A DNA stretch of 64,000 nucleotides, from contig CP136062.1 in assembly GCA_032622095.1 (NCBI GenBank), forward strand, positions 14,535,710-14,599,709. Reading direction: 5' to 3'. The notes below the pieces were generated by a model. That model was not told where the DNA came from. It made no database searches and saw only the letters and a program-made list of their open reading frames with translations. Made by a program: the position numbers and the translations under genes. The first letter of the stretch is position 1. The number at the start of each line of letters is the position of its first letter. Shown here in pieces: positions 32,905-43,846 of this stretch. The DNA is from Siphonodentalium dalli (lineage: Eukaryota > Mollusca > Scaphopoda > Gadilida > Siphonodentaliidae).

Positions 32905-35319
32905 ATGGGCGATATGCATTTAGAAGAGTGTCTTATCTTCTTGGACGACGTTTTGGTTTTCAGCCAGGAATTTTCATCGCACGTAGAACGTCTGGACGCA
33001 GTATTTTCTCGTCTGTCACAGCATAATTTGAAGCTGAAGCCAAATAAGTGCGAACTATTCCGCACATCAGTGACATATCTTGGACACGTCATCTGTGCCA
33101 GTGGTGTAGCCACGGACCCAGATAAGACTTCTGCATTGGAGGATTGGCCAGTTCCCTGTAATGTTAAACAGACGAGACAATGGCTTGGATTTTGCGGATA
33201 CTACCGTCGCTTCGTCAAGGGGTATGCCAGCATTGTACAGCCGCTAAACCAACTTTTGGAGGGACATTGCACTGAGGCCAAGATGAAGACAAAGAAAAAA
33301 TCCCCGGCACCATGGGTTTGGACAGATATTCACCAGAGAGCATTTGATGAAATCAAACAGAAATTAACCCAGCCTCCAATCCTGGCATATGCTGACTACA
33401 ATTTGCCATTTATTGTTCATACAGATAGCAGTGGTTATGGATTGGGATCTGTGTTATACCAGCTACAGGATGGTGTAGAGCGTGTTATCGCATATGCAAG
33501 CCGTGGTTTAAAGCCCAGCGAGAAGAATTATCCAGCCCATAAATTGGAGTTCCTGTGTCTGAAATGGGCTGTCACAGACAAATTCCATGACTACTTGTAT
33601 GGAAATACTTTCAAGGTTGTCACAGATAACAATCCTCTGACATATGTTCTAACAACTGCCAAGTTGGATGCCACTGGTCATCGTTGGGTTGCCAATCTTG
33701 CCAATTACAATTTTCAGATTGAATATAGAGCTGGACGACTCAACGGTGATGCTGATGGACTCTCCAGGAAGCCCATATTATATACAGATGTCATTAAAGC
33801 CGTTTGCCAGGCTGCAACTGTGAACTTCCCTTTAGCGGAAAGTGTTACTGTTGGTCCTGCTCTTCCTTCGGCCGGGGAGGAGTTGGATCATGCGCATGAT
33901 TCCGTTGACTGGGAATGTGAGCAGAACCAGGACTCTGTTATTTCCAGAGTTATTCACTTTGTGAAACTTGGTAAACGGCCTGATGATAAACAGATGAAGA
34001 ATGAATCATCCCTTGTATGGACATATCTTAGAGAATGGAACAGTCTGTGTATTAAACACAGTATTCTCTACCGAAGATCACAAAATGATGAAGAGCCAGT
34101 TATGCAGCTCATTGTTCCTGATGGTTTTCGTGATCGAGCATTGCAAGGTGTTCATGATGATGTTGGTCACCAGGACAAAGATAAGACAGTGTGGCTTGCC
34201 AAGCAAAGATTCTACTGGCCAGGTATGTTTCGTGATGCTGAAGCGAGAGTAGAGAACTGTGGCAGATGTATTCACCAGAAGAAGCCAGTGAAAGCAGCTG
34301 GAAAATTAGTCCCAATACAGACTTCAAGACCCATGGAATTAGTCTGTATTGATTTTCTCAGTCTTGAGATGTCAAAAGGTGGGATTGAAAATGTGTTGGT
34401 TATTACTGACCATTTTACCCGCTATGCGCAGGCTATTCCATGTAAAAACCAGACAGCGTCCACCACTGCAAAGGCCCTATATGAGAAGTTTGTGTGCTTC
34501 TACAGTTTCCCAGAACGTCTACACAGTGACCAAGGAAGAAACTTTGAGAGCAAAGTTATCAAGGAGTTATGCAAACTTGCGGGAATGAAAAAGAGTAGAA
34601 CCACCCCTTATCATCCAATGGGAAATGGATCAGCAGAGCGTTTTAACCAGACCCTCATCAAGATGCTTGGTACAATGGAGGAAGAAAAAAAAGCTGATTG
34701 GAAGAGCTATGTTGGACCTCTTGTACAGGCTTATAATGCTACAAAAAGTGAAGCAACAGGATATTCACCTCATTTTCTCATGTTCGGATGGCATCCAAGA
34801 TTATCAATTGATGCTGTTTTTGGCTTGGATAAAGAAGAAGTTACTGGAAATCATGATAGTTATGTCAAGAAATTAAAGAAGAGAATGGAATTTGCTTATA
34901 ATGTAGCCTTTGACAGAGTGGAAAAGCGGAATGAGAATGTGAAGGAGAAGTATGATGGAAGGATTCGTTCCAAAGATGCAAAGCTTGAAGTTGGAGACAG
35001 GGTGTTGGTAAGAAAAGTTGGTATCAAAGGAAAACACAAGTTAGCAGATAGATGGGAAGCAGAACCATACAAGATCATTAACATTCCGAATGAAGATGTT
35101 CCTGTGTATAAGGTTTTACAAGAATCTGGAAGGGGTGTGTCCCGAATGCAGCACAGAAATATGCTGTTGCCATTTAATTATATTTCTTCCAATGTGGTTG
35201 AAGAGACTAAAGAAGCTAGACAGATGAAGAAGAAGAAGAAAGTTCAGAAGGATGTTGAAGTAAGCTCCAGCAGTGAAGATAGTGATTCAGATAATGAGAT
35301 CCAAATCTCATATACATAA
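32905..35319 (+). CDS. pol: Gypsy pol: RT C-terminus, RNase H, integrase
   Basis: An 804-codon open frame. Residues 1-120 are the C-terminal RT, starting just before the catalytic block FLDDVLVFS. Residues 165-290 are RNase H (HTDSSGYGLG, HKLEFLCLKW, VVTDNNPLTYV, DADGLSRKP). Residues 415-460 are the integrase HHCC zinc site (VGH, CGRCIHQ). The DDE core follows, with CIDFL (about 480), HSDQG (about 540) and AERFNQ (about 576). After that come the C-terminal binding region (VGDRVLVRKVG) and a basic and acidic tail. It would act in the cytoplasmic particle and nucleus to make and insert cDNA. The RT fingers and palm start are absent, so the protein is incomplete despite the open frame. Confidence 0.93.
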   Translation: MGDMHLEECLIFLDDVLVFSQEFSSHVERLDAVFSRLSQHNLKLKPNKCELFRTSVTYLGHVICASGVATDPDKTSALEDWPVPCNVKQTRQWLGFCGYYRRFVKGYASIVQPLNQLLEGHCTEAKMKTKKKSPAPWVWTDIHQRAFDEIKQKLTQPPILAYADYNLPFIVHTDSSGYGLGSVLYQLQDGVERVIAYASRGLKPSEKNYPAHKLEFLCLKWAVTDKFHDYLYGNTFKVVTDNNPLTYVLTTAKLDATGHRWVANLANYNFQIEYRAGRLNGDADGLSRKPILYTDVIKAVCQAATVNFPLAESVTVGPALPSAGEELDHAHDSVDWECEQNQDSVISRVIHFVKLGKRPDDKQMKNESSLVWTYLREWNSLCIKHSILYRRSQNDEEPVMQLIVPDGFRDRALQGVHDDVGHQDKDKTVWLAKQRFYWPGMFRDAEARVENCGRCIHQKKPVKAAGKLVPIQTSRPMELVCIDFLSLEMSKGGIENVLVITDHFTRYAQAIPCKNQTASTTAKALYEKFVCFYSFPERLHSDQGRNFESKVIKELCKLAGMKKSRTTPYHPMGNGSAERFNQTLIKMLGTMEEEKKADWKSYVGPLVQAYNATKSEATGYSPHFLMFGWHPRLSIDAVFGLDKEEVTGNHDSYVKKLKKRMEFAYNVAFDRVEKRNENVKEKYDGRIRSKDAKLEVGDRVLVRKVGIKGKHKLADRWEAEPYKIINIPNEDVPVYKVLQESGRGVSRMQHRNMLLPFNYISSNVVEETKEARQMKKKKKVQKDVEVSSSSEDSDSDNEIQISYT

Positions 35320-35830
35320 GGATCCGCATCAATCTGTTCCTTCTGGAATCCCTGAGATTTCTCAGAGGTCTTCTCCTATTCACTCTTCTACTTACATGTC
35401 GCCTATGGATTCTCGTTCTTACATTTCAGGTCACAGAAATAGTAATACTTCTGAAACACACCCTTATAATGTAAGTCCTCATATTCCAGGTAACCTTGAA
35501 AGTAGTCCAGAATCTCAGTCCACACTTAACAACATTTCAGATGTAACTTCTGCTTCAACCCCTATAAATGATCAATTTCAGTACAGACATCAAAGACCAG
35601 TTAGGCATAAGAAGGCCCCAGATCGACTTGGATCCTGGGTCTGTCCTCAAGTTGCAGATACAATTGTATTTGTCTAACACCAACTGTGTGATCACTTGTG
35701 TGATCATTGCTGCATTGCTATTCATTTTATTAATCTATTTTGAGATTCTAAAACACATGCTTATCTGTATGAAAGAGGGCCTGGTAGGAATTTCAGCTGA
35801 AGATCCAGTAATGGTCAAAACCTACTGAGG
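35273..35830 (+). CDS. Gypsy post-integrase frames, role unclear
   Basis: Two overlapping frames follow integrase. 35273-35677 is serine/proline-rich and ends RPVRHKKAPDRLGSW, a motif often found at the very C-terminus of gypsy pol, so it is probably a frameshifted pol tail. 35568-35828 contains a hydrophobic run (CVITCVIIAALLFILLIYF) that could span a membrane, but no signal peptide or envelope motif is visible. I do not call it env. Confidence 0.4.
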
Positions 35831-36542
35831 TACCAGTTCATGAGAAATGTCCTTTGTAAATCCAGGTATCTCATGGGATAGTATTGTGCTGCTTTCTCAT
35901 ATTTTAATCTTATTGTGTATTTATTATTATGTAATGACTTGTTATACATACTGTCTCATTCCGGTCAAAGGCCAAGTAAGATTATTTCAGCTGAAGACCC
36001 AGTGCCGTGTAAAAACTGACTGATGTTCCAGCTATGTAAGAAATTTTCCTTTCCAGGTTCAACTTTGGAGATAGTATTGTATATACTATTCCACTGTTAT
36101 ATAACCACCTTCCTTCATTAGTATTTCATGTCAGATATTTGATTTAGTGATAAATCAATTTAATTTGAGCATATTAACTTTGCAGAGACTGAACCTATTG
36201 CAGAAATGACTTGTATGTTTTATTTCAGCCTCTCATGTTAAATTGTAAATTGTACTACAGATTCCTCTACATGTTACCAACTGTAATTATTAGATATTTC
36301 AGATCTGATACCCGGCATCAGTGATGTGTTTTTCATTGGATATCAGGTTGTACAGTTTCAGCAATAACCTGTACTAGTATACATGCTGCCACTTTTGCAG
36401 CTACCTGTTGCAGATTTTGACTTGCAGTTTATTTCAGCATTTACTATTGTAAGATGGTGATATTCTAAATGGAAATGCCTACCTAAATCGTTCATTTATT
36501 TCAGTGAATGTCAGGAGCCATTCTTCACCTGGAGGGGGTGAA
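35831..36542 (+). other. Gypsy 3' non-coding region and polypurine tract
   Basis: No frame. GGAGGGGGTGAA at 36531-36542, immediately before the 3' LTR, is the expected plus-strand primer tract. Repeated phrases (ATTTCAGCTGAAGA(T/C)CCAGT at about 35790 and 35983) suggest a small local duplication. Confidence 0.7.
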
Positions 36543-36994
36543 TGTTATAGGTGCCGTTTTTATCTGTTTTAGTACACTGCGGTTGTATATAATCTTCTAT
36601 ATATCATGATACTTGCGCGCATCCTGTTTGTTATTTCAGCCTTTTGTGGGTTAACTGAAATGTGTGTCAGTGTGTGTGCGCGTGAGAGCGAGCATGAATG
36701 ATTGTGTCACCTGCACACTGATTAGCACTCACCTGTGACTGGCGGGAAAATTAGCGTGGTCTGGGGGGCACTCAGTAATTAATATTTGAAATGGTCGGAC
36801 GTATTATTTTGGATTACCAATTCTAGATATATTTTATGAAATGCAGATTTCATTTTATGGAGTATCTTTAATGGTTTTTAATACTGACTGCTGTGATATG
36901 ATTATGTTGATGCCTTTATTTTAAATACACTTTATTAACCCCTTTAATTTGTTGTTGGAGTTACTATATCTACGTTAAATCCAGCCGTACAACA
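36543..36994 (+). repeat. Gypsy 3' LTR
   Basis: Begins TGTTATAGGTGCCGTTTTTA and ends CCAGCCGTACAACA, followed by the target duplication TGTA. Compared with the 5' LTR: one A/C change near base 12, a 1-bp difference in the TATA-rich stretch and one base less in CCTGTTTG. Confidence 0.92.
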
Positions 36995-36998
36995 TGTA

Positions 36999-38747
36999 TA
37001 TGCTTGTTTTCAAGAGGAGAAACTAATTCGAGCCTTTTAGTAACTTTACGATATATAATATATAGACTATACGATAAAATGTGATATATTGTCACTTGAT
37101 TGGGGGCTGAATTTATCGAGCAAGCACTTTCATAACGATATTAGTCACAGGCTTGTCACCAGAGGTTCTGGCGCACATTAAGTTACCAAACCACTCATTT
37201 TCAACAAATATCAGTTCCACAGTGACACACAATATTTTCAAAAGATGCGTCAGCAAATGGGTTTAAATGTTATGGCCTTGGGTCTAATTAATGTTGAGGT
37301 GGTTTCAACAGAAGTTCTACTCCCCCCATAGATATTGCAGATCAAATTTGAGCCCACTTGACTACTGTGGCGTTGAAGAAAAAAAATATTTTTTATCAAG
37401 GGGTCAGATTTTTTTTTTTTTGAGAAATGAGCTGAAAAGCCCAGAAAAAAATAATGGTATACAAATCTGATACTAGTTGTCCCATTAATGTTCCAATCCA
37501 AATTTGGAAGAATTCCACCATGTATTTCTTAAGAAAACAGATTTTTCCAAGTCGAACCCAAAAACCCTATTTTCAGAGAGCCCTGTGGCCCTTTAAGATC
37601 AGTCAAGCATGACACCCTGGACAAATCTGAAACTATGGGTTGCAATAATCAAGCTACAGACCAAGTTTGAAAGAATTTCACCCAGTGGTTTGTGAGAAAA
37701 AAGATTTTTTTATAGTTGTACCGAAATACACCCCTTTATGGGGCCTCTTATTGAAAACTGCAGGACACAACGTATTGGGGGGTACCTAGGCGTAAAAAAA
37801 ATTACACGTAAATTTTTTCCTTATTCATTTAGGGGGGGTTGTCGTAAAAAATTTGCATGTAATTTTTTTCCAAATATGTATTTTCAGACTCACAACTTCA
37901 ATTTTCTCTCATTTTATAGAATATGGATTAACTTTAATATCCAAATCATATATACATGAGTATACTGCATTGTACACTGTATAGAGCTTATCTCTCTACA
38001 CTGCAAGTACACTGTAAGTACACTGCGGAAATGTAAGGGTAGTACAATCCACATAAAACAATTTTGGATAACCACTGTCTTGGTTTACATGTGGTATTGA
38101 CCCCATTAACCCTCTTAATAATGCCGACTATGTCAGTGTCTACCAGTCGAATGCAGAATTCTACCCTGTGATTGCTTATCATTTCAATGTACTGATCATG
38201 GATCATGCTGGAAATTGACCAAACTATCTGGAATATGTAAGTTGGCAATGCTAAGAACAAAACGTCATGAGTGCTGAAAGACTTGAAGCATTTGCACTGA
38301 ACCCAATCATGGCTGTGCTGGATAGCGGAAACGTGAACTAAAGACTCTACACTGAGTCACAGTCACAAGTTTTAACCCTTTGAGTGCCAAGTCCGATTTT
38401 TGTATCAACCCATATACCCTGTGCCAATGCATTCTCTTATATATGCGAGTCGACCATAGATCGCCTCGCATATATAAGAAAATGCATTGGCCTAACAATT
38501 TTATATCATTTGTTATTTTAATAATTTTTTCGTATATTCTTTAACAGACTTATTTTGTAGGTTTAGTGCCCGGGAATCTTACGTTTTTCATGGGCAACAA
38601 AATTATTACTATGAATACTTGGTGATATTTTTGAGTTATAACATGCCCTATAGCATGCTTTTAAGCATACTAAAAAAAAATTCAACCAAAAAAAAAAAAA
38701 CATGTTTTTTAATTTTTTAATTTTTTTTTAGGGCCGATTTTACAGAA
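36999..38747. other. CACTA interior with a hairpin
   Basis: No gene. A hairpin at 38432-38492 has arms GCCAATGCATTCTCTTATAT and its near-inverse, with a 15-bp loop. It is preceded by TTAACCCTTTGAGTGCC (38374). The frame at 37738-37959 lies in repeat-like sequence and is not supported. Confidence 0.45.
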
Positions 38748-39197
38748 TGTAACCTTTATGGTTATATTTTGATTGTAATCGCTGATCAACAACGTGTTTT
38801 TTTGTAATTTTGAGAAGGGAGATAATCCTCAACTTCCGTCTTAGCGATATACACTCCGGTGTTTTTTTCGGTTTCCGGTCAAACCGAGTTGTTGTCCGGC
38901 TGGGTAGATTTGATTTTTCTGGGGGGGAGGGGGGCAAATGGTCAGTGGAAAAGTGGAAAAAAACTGCAGATTGAATTTTCTAAGTAAAAAAAGGGCCATA
39001 ACTCTGGTGAAAATGGGTGGACGAAACCCGCGCTATGTATGTAGCTGTTCCCCCATGCTGCTCTATCACCATAACAAATATCAGCTAAATCTGCCAAGCA
39101 GTTGCTGAACAATAATGCAAAATGTTTGTACGGACGGACGGACGTACAGCGAGACGTCGACTATATACCCGCCGACTTCAAGTCGGGGGCATAATAA
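38748..39197 (+). repeat. Repeat modules Y and Z, fused
   Basis: 38748-38968 equals module Y at 24140-24330. It is joined directly to the 3' end of the GGCCATAACTCTGG repeat (38970-39197), which ends in ACGGACGGACG and CGACTTCAAGTCGGGGGCAT. In the other locus these modules are about 1.2 kb apart and in the opposite order. Confidence 0.7.
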
Positions 39198-39536
39198 ACC
39201 ACAATTGAATAAAATTCTGGTTTCGTAGTTGACGAAACCAGAATAACTTCGTCAAATATAATAGTTTTTAAATGCGCAGTATAAGCATGACGTCTATCCC
39301 TGCACCAGTACATGTATGTCAGTCTCCGTTCAGGATGTGAATCTGATCAATTAGAACATCAATTGTCAAATATGGGAGGAGTTACAGAAAATTATGTGGA
39401 GGTAGTGTGTGTGTGGGTTTTTTAAATTCTCTAATATTTTATATAATTATTTATATAGATCTCAAACAGCGTGATGCTATTATTAAAATTCATAAAAGTT
39501 TCAGATTTGATAAAATATTAATGTTGATATGAATTA

Positions 39537-40318
39537 TGTTGCATTGACGGTTACCTCGACCTCGTTGAGAAAAATCACAACTGCGTTGGAGTAACGTTAC
39601 GGCCACGTTGCGTTAACACGAGAACCGCGTTTCAAGATGGTCACTTCCCAACGCGGTTCCAACGGTCGAGAGGGACACTTATTTTGAGAAGGTCTGTACC
39701 CACATCAGCAGCCATCAGTACAAAAGTATAATGGTATAAAACGGTATATAGGATTCTTGTGGAACACTAGAAAAATAACTTCAGTGTCACTGAGAATTGT
39801 TCCTGATAGTGGATATTCATGGCCATTGCAGTAAATAAATACATGTAGAGAAATTTATAGCACTGCTACATTTGAATCAGATTTCTCAGAATTCCTAATA
39901 CAATTGTCAGAAGTTTTTGTAATTTGAGTGGTGTGTGTTTCTCTACATGTGTGGTGACATTGTACAGTTATGATATTTTGTGGGAGACATTGAGCGGTTC
40001 TGACTTTATAAACCATATCCCTCACCCTATCATGAATAGAACCAGACAAAACTCATGCTATGCCTTTCCTCAATAGCCATTTAGAGCCATGCTTTGTGAA
40101 TTGGGGCAACAGAGGTGTCAGAATATCCCCAAGTATTGAGCTATACATGTGATTACACAGAGACAAGTTGTATTACCTGGAATCATGAAAAATGATTATT
40201 CGATTTTGAGGTATGTTTTGAAGAATTTAAAATAAGTAATATATATAAAAAGCCTCCCTCCCTCATCAAAAATTTAGACATAATTGCCCGTGAGCCCGGA
40301 CTTTAATTTTTAATGGCC
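39537..40318 (+). repeat. Duplicated segment W, copy 2
   Basis: Starts at TTATGTTGCATTGACGGTTA, inside the right half of the TIR element found at 20161, and carries the right TIR (to 39692) and the same flank as 20849-21515. The left half of the element is missing. The preceding 39198-39536 shows nothing recognisable. Confidence 0.7.
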
Positions 40319-41364
40319 TTAGGTCAATATGTTAATTATGGGCAATTTAGAGTCTTAATTTGGTGCAACATTAAAAAATCTTCACAAGAACCACTGGGTG
40401 GATTTTATTTCAAACTTGGTCTGGAGCATTATTGGAACCCATTGTTTCAGATTTGTCTTCAGCAACGCTGGTGTGAAATGGCTATTTGTCTAGTTTGATG
40501 CGATTGATTTATAGACTCTGTATTCATGTCGTTTACTGTTGGTTTCATGAACACCCCTCCAGACTATTCATATGTATACTTTTATAAATATGAGTGGGAG
40601 TGTACAATAGTACATATCCCACCTCCCCATTGATAAGAATAAAGCTCATTCATAATTGAAACAGGCAATGCCGAGACAATAGGAATAATATATTGTGTGC
40701 TTTGAAAATGACACACTGATATCATTCGAGTGGAAGGCTAAACTACTAGTATATTAGGTAACGGATATCCTAGTATCTTGTGATCAGGTGATCACGCTAT
40801 TAAGCCTCCTCAACCAAAAAATATCAAAATTGCATTAAACAGCATACCAGACCTGTTGAATGAAAATAATATATTCGGAAGATTGGTCCCGATTTTCCGT
40901 CAGATTGTTATACATTTGTTATAAAAAACATGCGGAAAACATTGACTTTCTAGTTATAAAATTTATTGATTTCATTTACACATAATTTTTTTATTTGTTT
41001 ACAGTTTACGAGAATAAACAACTTTCGATTCCATTGAGGTATCGCAAAATTTCAAGTATGGTGTTAAAAATTACAACTCCGGAACAGAATGGCGTTCAAC
41101 TTCAACACATAACAGTGACGTGCGGGATAGCACGTGGTCCTCCGTTGACAATAAACGCGAAATTAGTCTTTGTTTCAGCGATGGAACTTCAAATAAACCG
41201 ACAGTCTCTTTGGTGTTTCGTCGGCGGTGTCGGCCTTTGAAGTTTTGTTCTGAAAAACTTCGCGACTTTGCCAGTCAAACTTAGGAGAAGTTAGGCGGGC
41301 TATCAATCGCCCGCCTAAAATAATTTTGCGTGGGCTGTAGGCGGGCAGCCCGCCTGCAAAATGC
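40319..41364. other. CACTA interior, possible captured exon
   Basis: At about 40990-41005 a pyrimidine-rich TTTTTATTTGTTTACAG precedes sequence open in two frames for 80-90 codons (one has NKQLSIPLRYRKISSMVL), ending by 41285. Neither is recognised. GGCGGGC repeats and GCCAGCCCTGG at 41360-41372 look like a hAT-type terminus. Cannot decide between a captured host exon and repeat. Confidence 0.3.
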
Positions 41365-41915
41365 CAGCCCTGGTTAATGGTTGCTATGGTATATTTCATG
41401 GCCATTATTTCAAACCATTCGAAATCTCATTAATGGTCATTAAAGTAAAAATAAGTTCAACCCATTAAAATGTGGAATGTCATTAATGGCCATAAAATTA
41501 ATGGCCATGAAAGTAAAAAGTGCTTTTAATGGGAAATTAATGCCCATTAATAGCAATGAAAATGCTTCTGCAAAAATTAATGGCCATGACAATTAAAAAG
41601 TATTTAATGGCCATGATTTTAACGGCCATTATTCGTTGTCCTTTAAGTGGTTTTTAATGGGAAATTAATGCCCATTAACAGATGTCATCACCCATTAATT
41701 TGTTTTAATGGCCTTTACTCGATACTTAATGCCCATTAACACATATTGTGTACGTGCCATTAAATATTTTTGGATTTAATGCCCATTAATGGTCCGTATT
41801 AATGGCAATTTAATGGCACTTAAAGGACAACGAATAAGAGGTTTTTAATGGTATTTTAATGACTTCTGATTAATGGGAATTTAATGGTCATTTAATGGGT
41901 TAATGTGCAGTAGTG
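41365..41915 (+). repeat. CACTA right subterminal TAATGG array
   Basis: Mirror counterpart of 28201-28790: dense TTAATGGCCAT, TAATGCCCATTAA and AATGGGAAATTAATG motifs, ending TTAATGTGCAGTAGTG. Confidence 0.75.
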
Positions 41916-41918
41916 CGG

Positions 41919-41961
41919 CCCATAACCTCGTTAAACAGGTCGCTTAATGAGAGCATAGCTG
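41919..41961 (-). repeat. TA-flanked repeat, copy B, part 2
   Basis: CCCATAACCTCGTTAAACAG through GAGCATAGCTG, then TA (41962-41963). It is the missing terminal 43 bp of the repeat interrupted at 28200. Confidence 0.78.
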
Positions 41962-41963
41962 TA

Positions 41964-43846
41964 TGTGCTGTTGGTGTCCCCTGATGTATGATATACCAAG
42001 TGTTAACAATGAACCCCATTCCCGGTGCCTACAAATCATATTCCCGGGAAACGGGAATGAGTATGGGACCTGGGAACCAAGAAATTCCCGTTCCCGGGAT
42101 TAAACCCTACTCACTAAGTGTTTGTCAACACACTGCAGACAATCAAGTAGGCATGCCGTACATAAAGGGTAACAATTTTTCTTTAGATAGGTTGATCTCA
42201 GCTCAATATTGCTGGAAGGTTTACTGACCAAATTCTATGAAAATGTGTGGTGTTTGTATAAATTGTTCTTCTTGTTACAAGTATCATGCTCAAACAGTTC
42301 TATCCAAGTGTATTGGCGATGATATTTAGTCATACTATGATATCATTTTCAATATCGTAGTCGGTATTAAAATCTGGATATCGTTAAGCCCTACCCCACG
42401 GTGCTAAATTGAAACATGAGCAGGATGGAACCCAAATTTAAAATAAGCACTCTTTTGAAAGCAGCCATGCCAAATTTCATTCAGATCTGATCGTAACCCA
42501 CGGCTGAGATATAAGACCAGAAGGACAAAAAAACGATACATTTCCAGATAAACATAGAAAGATAACTCTAGAATGGAAAGCGAACAACATCATTAGCCTC
42601 TTTTGGAAGCATTCATGATGGCGAACCCTTGTAGTAAATGTCATTCAGATCCGATAACCCATGGCTGAGATATCTGAGCGGACAGACAAAAAAAATCAGA
42701 TTTTGAGATAAACAAAGGATAACTCTACGATGGAAAATACGAAAATAGCGAACATCCACACCAAATTTCATCAAGATCCGTGGCTAAGATATACATTGTA
42801 TGCCCAGACAGAAGCAAGACAGACAACCCAGTGTACCCCCCCATTTTTCTTTAAAAAGAAGGGGTATAATAATTGTTCATACGGCCATTAAAATATACAC
42901 CTGCATTAAATATGAAAGTGTCAATGGCACTGTAGCTCAACTTGGTGAGATTAATTTCATGCTGAGCAGTCAATAGAATGATAAATAATAAGGAAATTCA
43001 TGTGGGCAACATGCATATGGTGATGGCTATTAATAACAAAGTAGGAAAAATTGTATTGCTCCCTCTAGAAGTCACCCCGAAGAACCATATGAAGTTTGGT
43101 GAACCATATTGAATTTAGTCATGCAAAGAGTAAATCCAAGATGGTTGCTGGCAGTCATGTTTTTCAAGGAAATTCATAAACTTTAATGACTCTCATCTAG
43201 TTGTCACCCAAAAGATCCATAAGAAGTTTGCTGATGATTGGATAAGAGATGTGGTCTGTAGGGTGTGCCAAAGGATCTAGTCATGCAAAGAATAAAATCC
43301 ATATTTTTCATTGCAAATCATTCAAATGTAATAGCTCCCATCTGGAGGTAATCCTAAACAAGCCTGTAAATCTCAGAACAATTCTCCAATAAACGTGGGC
43401 TGCAGTTAAAATAAAAGATTGGTGCTGACGATCATGTTTTTTTTTACAAATTTCATAAATGAAAGTGTCAATGAAACTGTAGCTCAACTTGGAAAGGGAA
43501 TAATTTCATGTGTTACAGTCAATGGAATGATTAGGAATGAGGAAAGTTGAAGGTCTAAGTAATACTAGATTATCAACATGAAGAGATATATATAGCCGTC
43601 AGCAGCCATGTTTTTTTATCAAATGACCCCAAAATGACACGTTCTCATCTACATGTCAATGTTATCATCCATGACCAATTTCATAATGATCCAACCAAGG
43701 TACAACCTCTAGCCTGTGCCATGACAAATTTGATCATAATCCGACAAAAGGTATGAATTGTAGCCCGTGCCAAACGATTTAGTCATGCAAAGAGTAAAAT
43801 CCATGTTTTATGGCCAAATGACCCCAAAATGACTCGTTCCCATCTA
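41964..43846 (+). repeat. Mixed repeats: GGGAACGGGAA, pyrimidine-tail and CCAAGATGG families
   Basis: 42040-42110 has TTCCCGGGAAACGGGAATG. 42420-42875 is a ~130-bp tandem repeat around CATTCAGATC(T/C)GA and GGCTGAGATAT, ending GAAGGGGTATAATAATTG. 42900-43840 has the GTGTCAATG(G/A)(C/A)ACTGTAGC start and degraded CCAAGATGG units as at 28794. No gene. Confidence 0.6.

Larger units (their letters stand above)
31067..36998 (+). mobile_element. Ty3/gypsy LTR retrotransposon, internally deleted
   Basis: A 5.9-kb element with TG...CA LTRs of 452 bp each, a 4-bp duplication TGTA (31067-31070, 36995-36998), a primer-binding site just after the 5' LTR, a purine tract just before the 3' LTR, and one long pol frame. 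The LTRs differ by about one substitution and two tiny indels, so insertion is recent. gag, protease and the N-terminal half of RT are missing, so it cannot be autonomous. It is nested inside the CACTA element. Confidence 0.9.
28201..41915. mobile_element. 13.7-kb CACTA/EnSpm-type DNA transposon
   Basis: Ends CACTACTGCACACACAACCC and (from the right) CACTACTGCACATTAACCCA. The flanking 3 bp are CGG on both sides (28198-28200 and 41916-41918). CACTA ends, a 3-bp duplication and dense subterminal repeats are the family hallmarks. Removing the element and one CGG restores TACCGGCCCATAACCTCG, which copy C of the host repeat has intact at about 43883-43900. Inside are tandem repeats, a nested gypsy element and duplicated modules. 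I see no transposase, so this copy appears non-autonomous or decayed. Confidence 0.82.

Noticed and set aside
35568-35828. Envelope gene of the gypsy element
   Set aside because: Only one hydrophobic stretch. No signal peptide, cleavage site or glycoprotein-like cysteine pattern, and it overlaps the pol tail frame.
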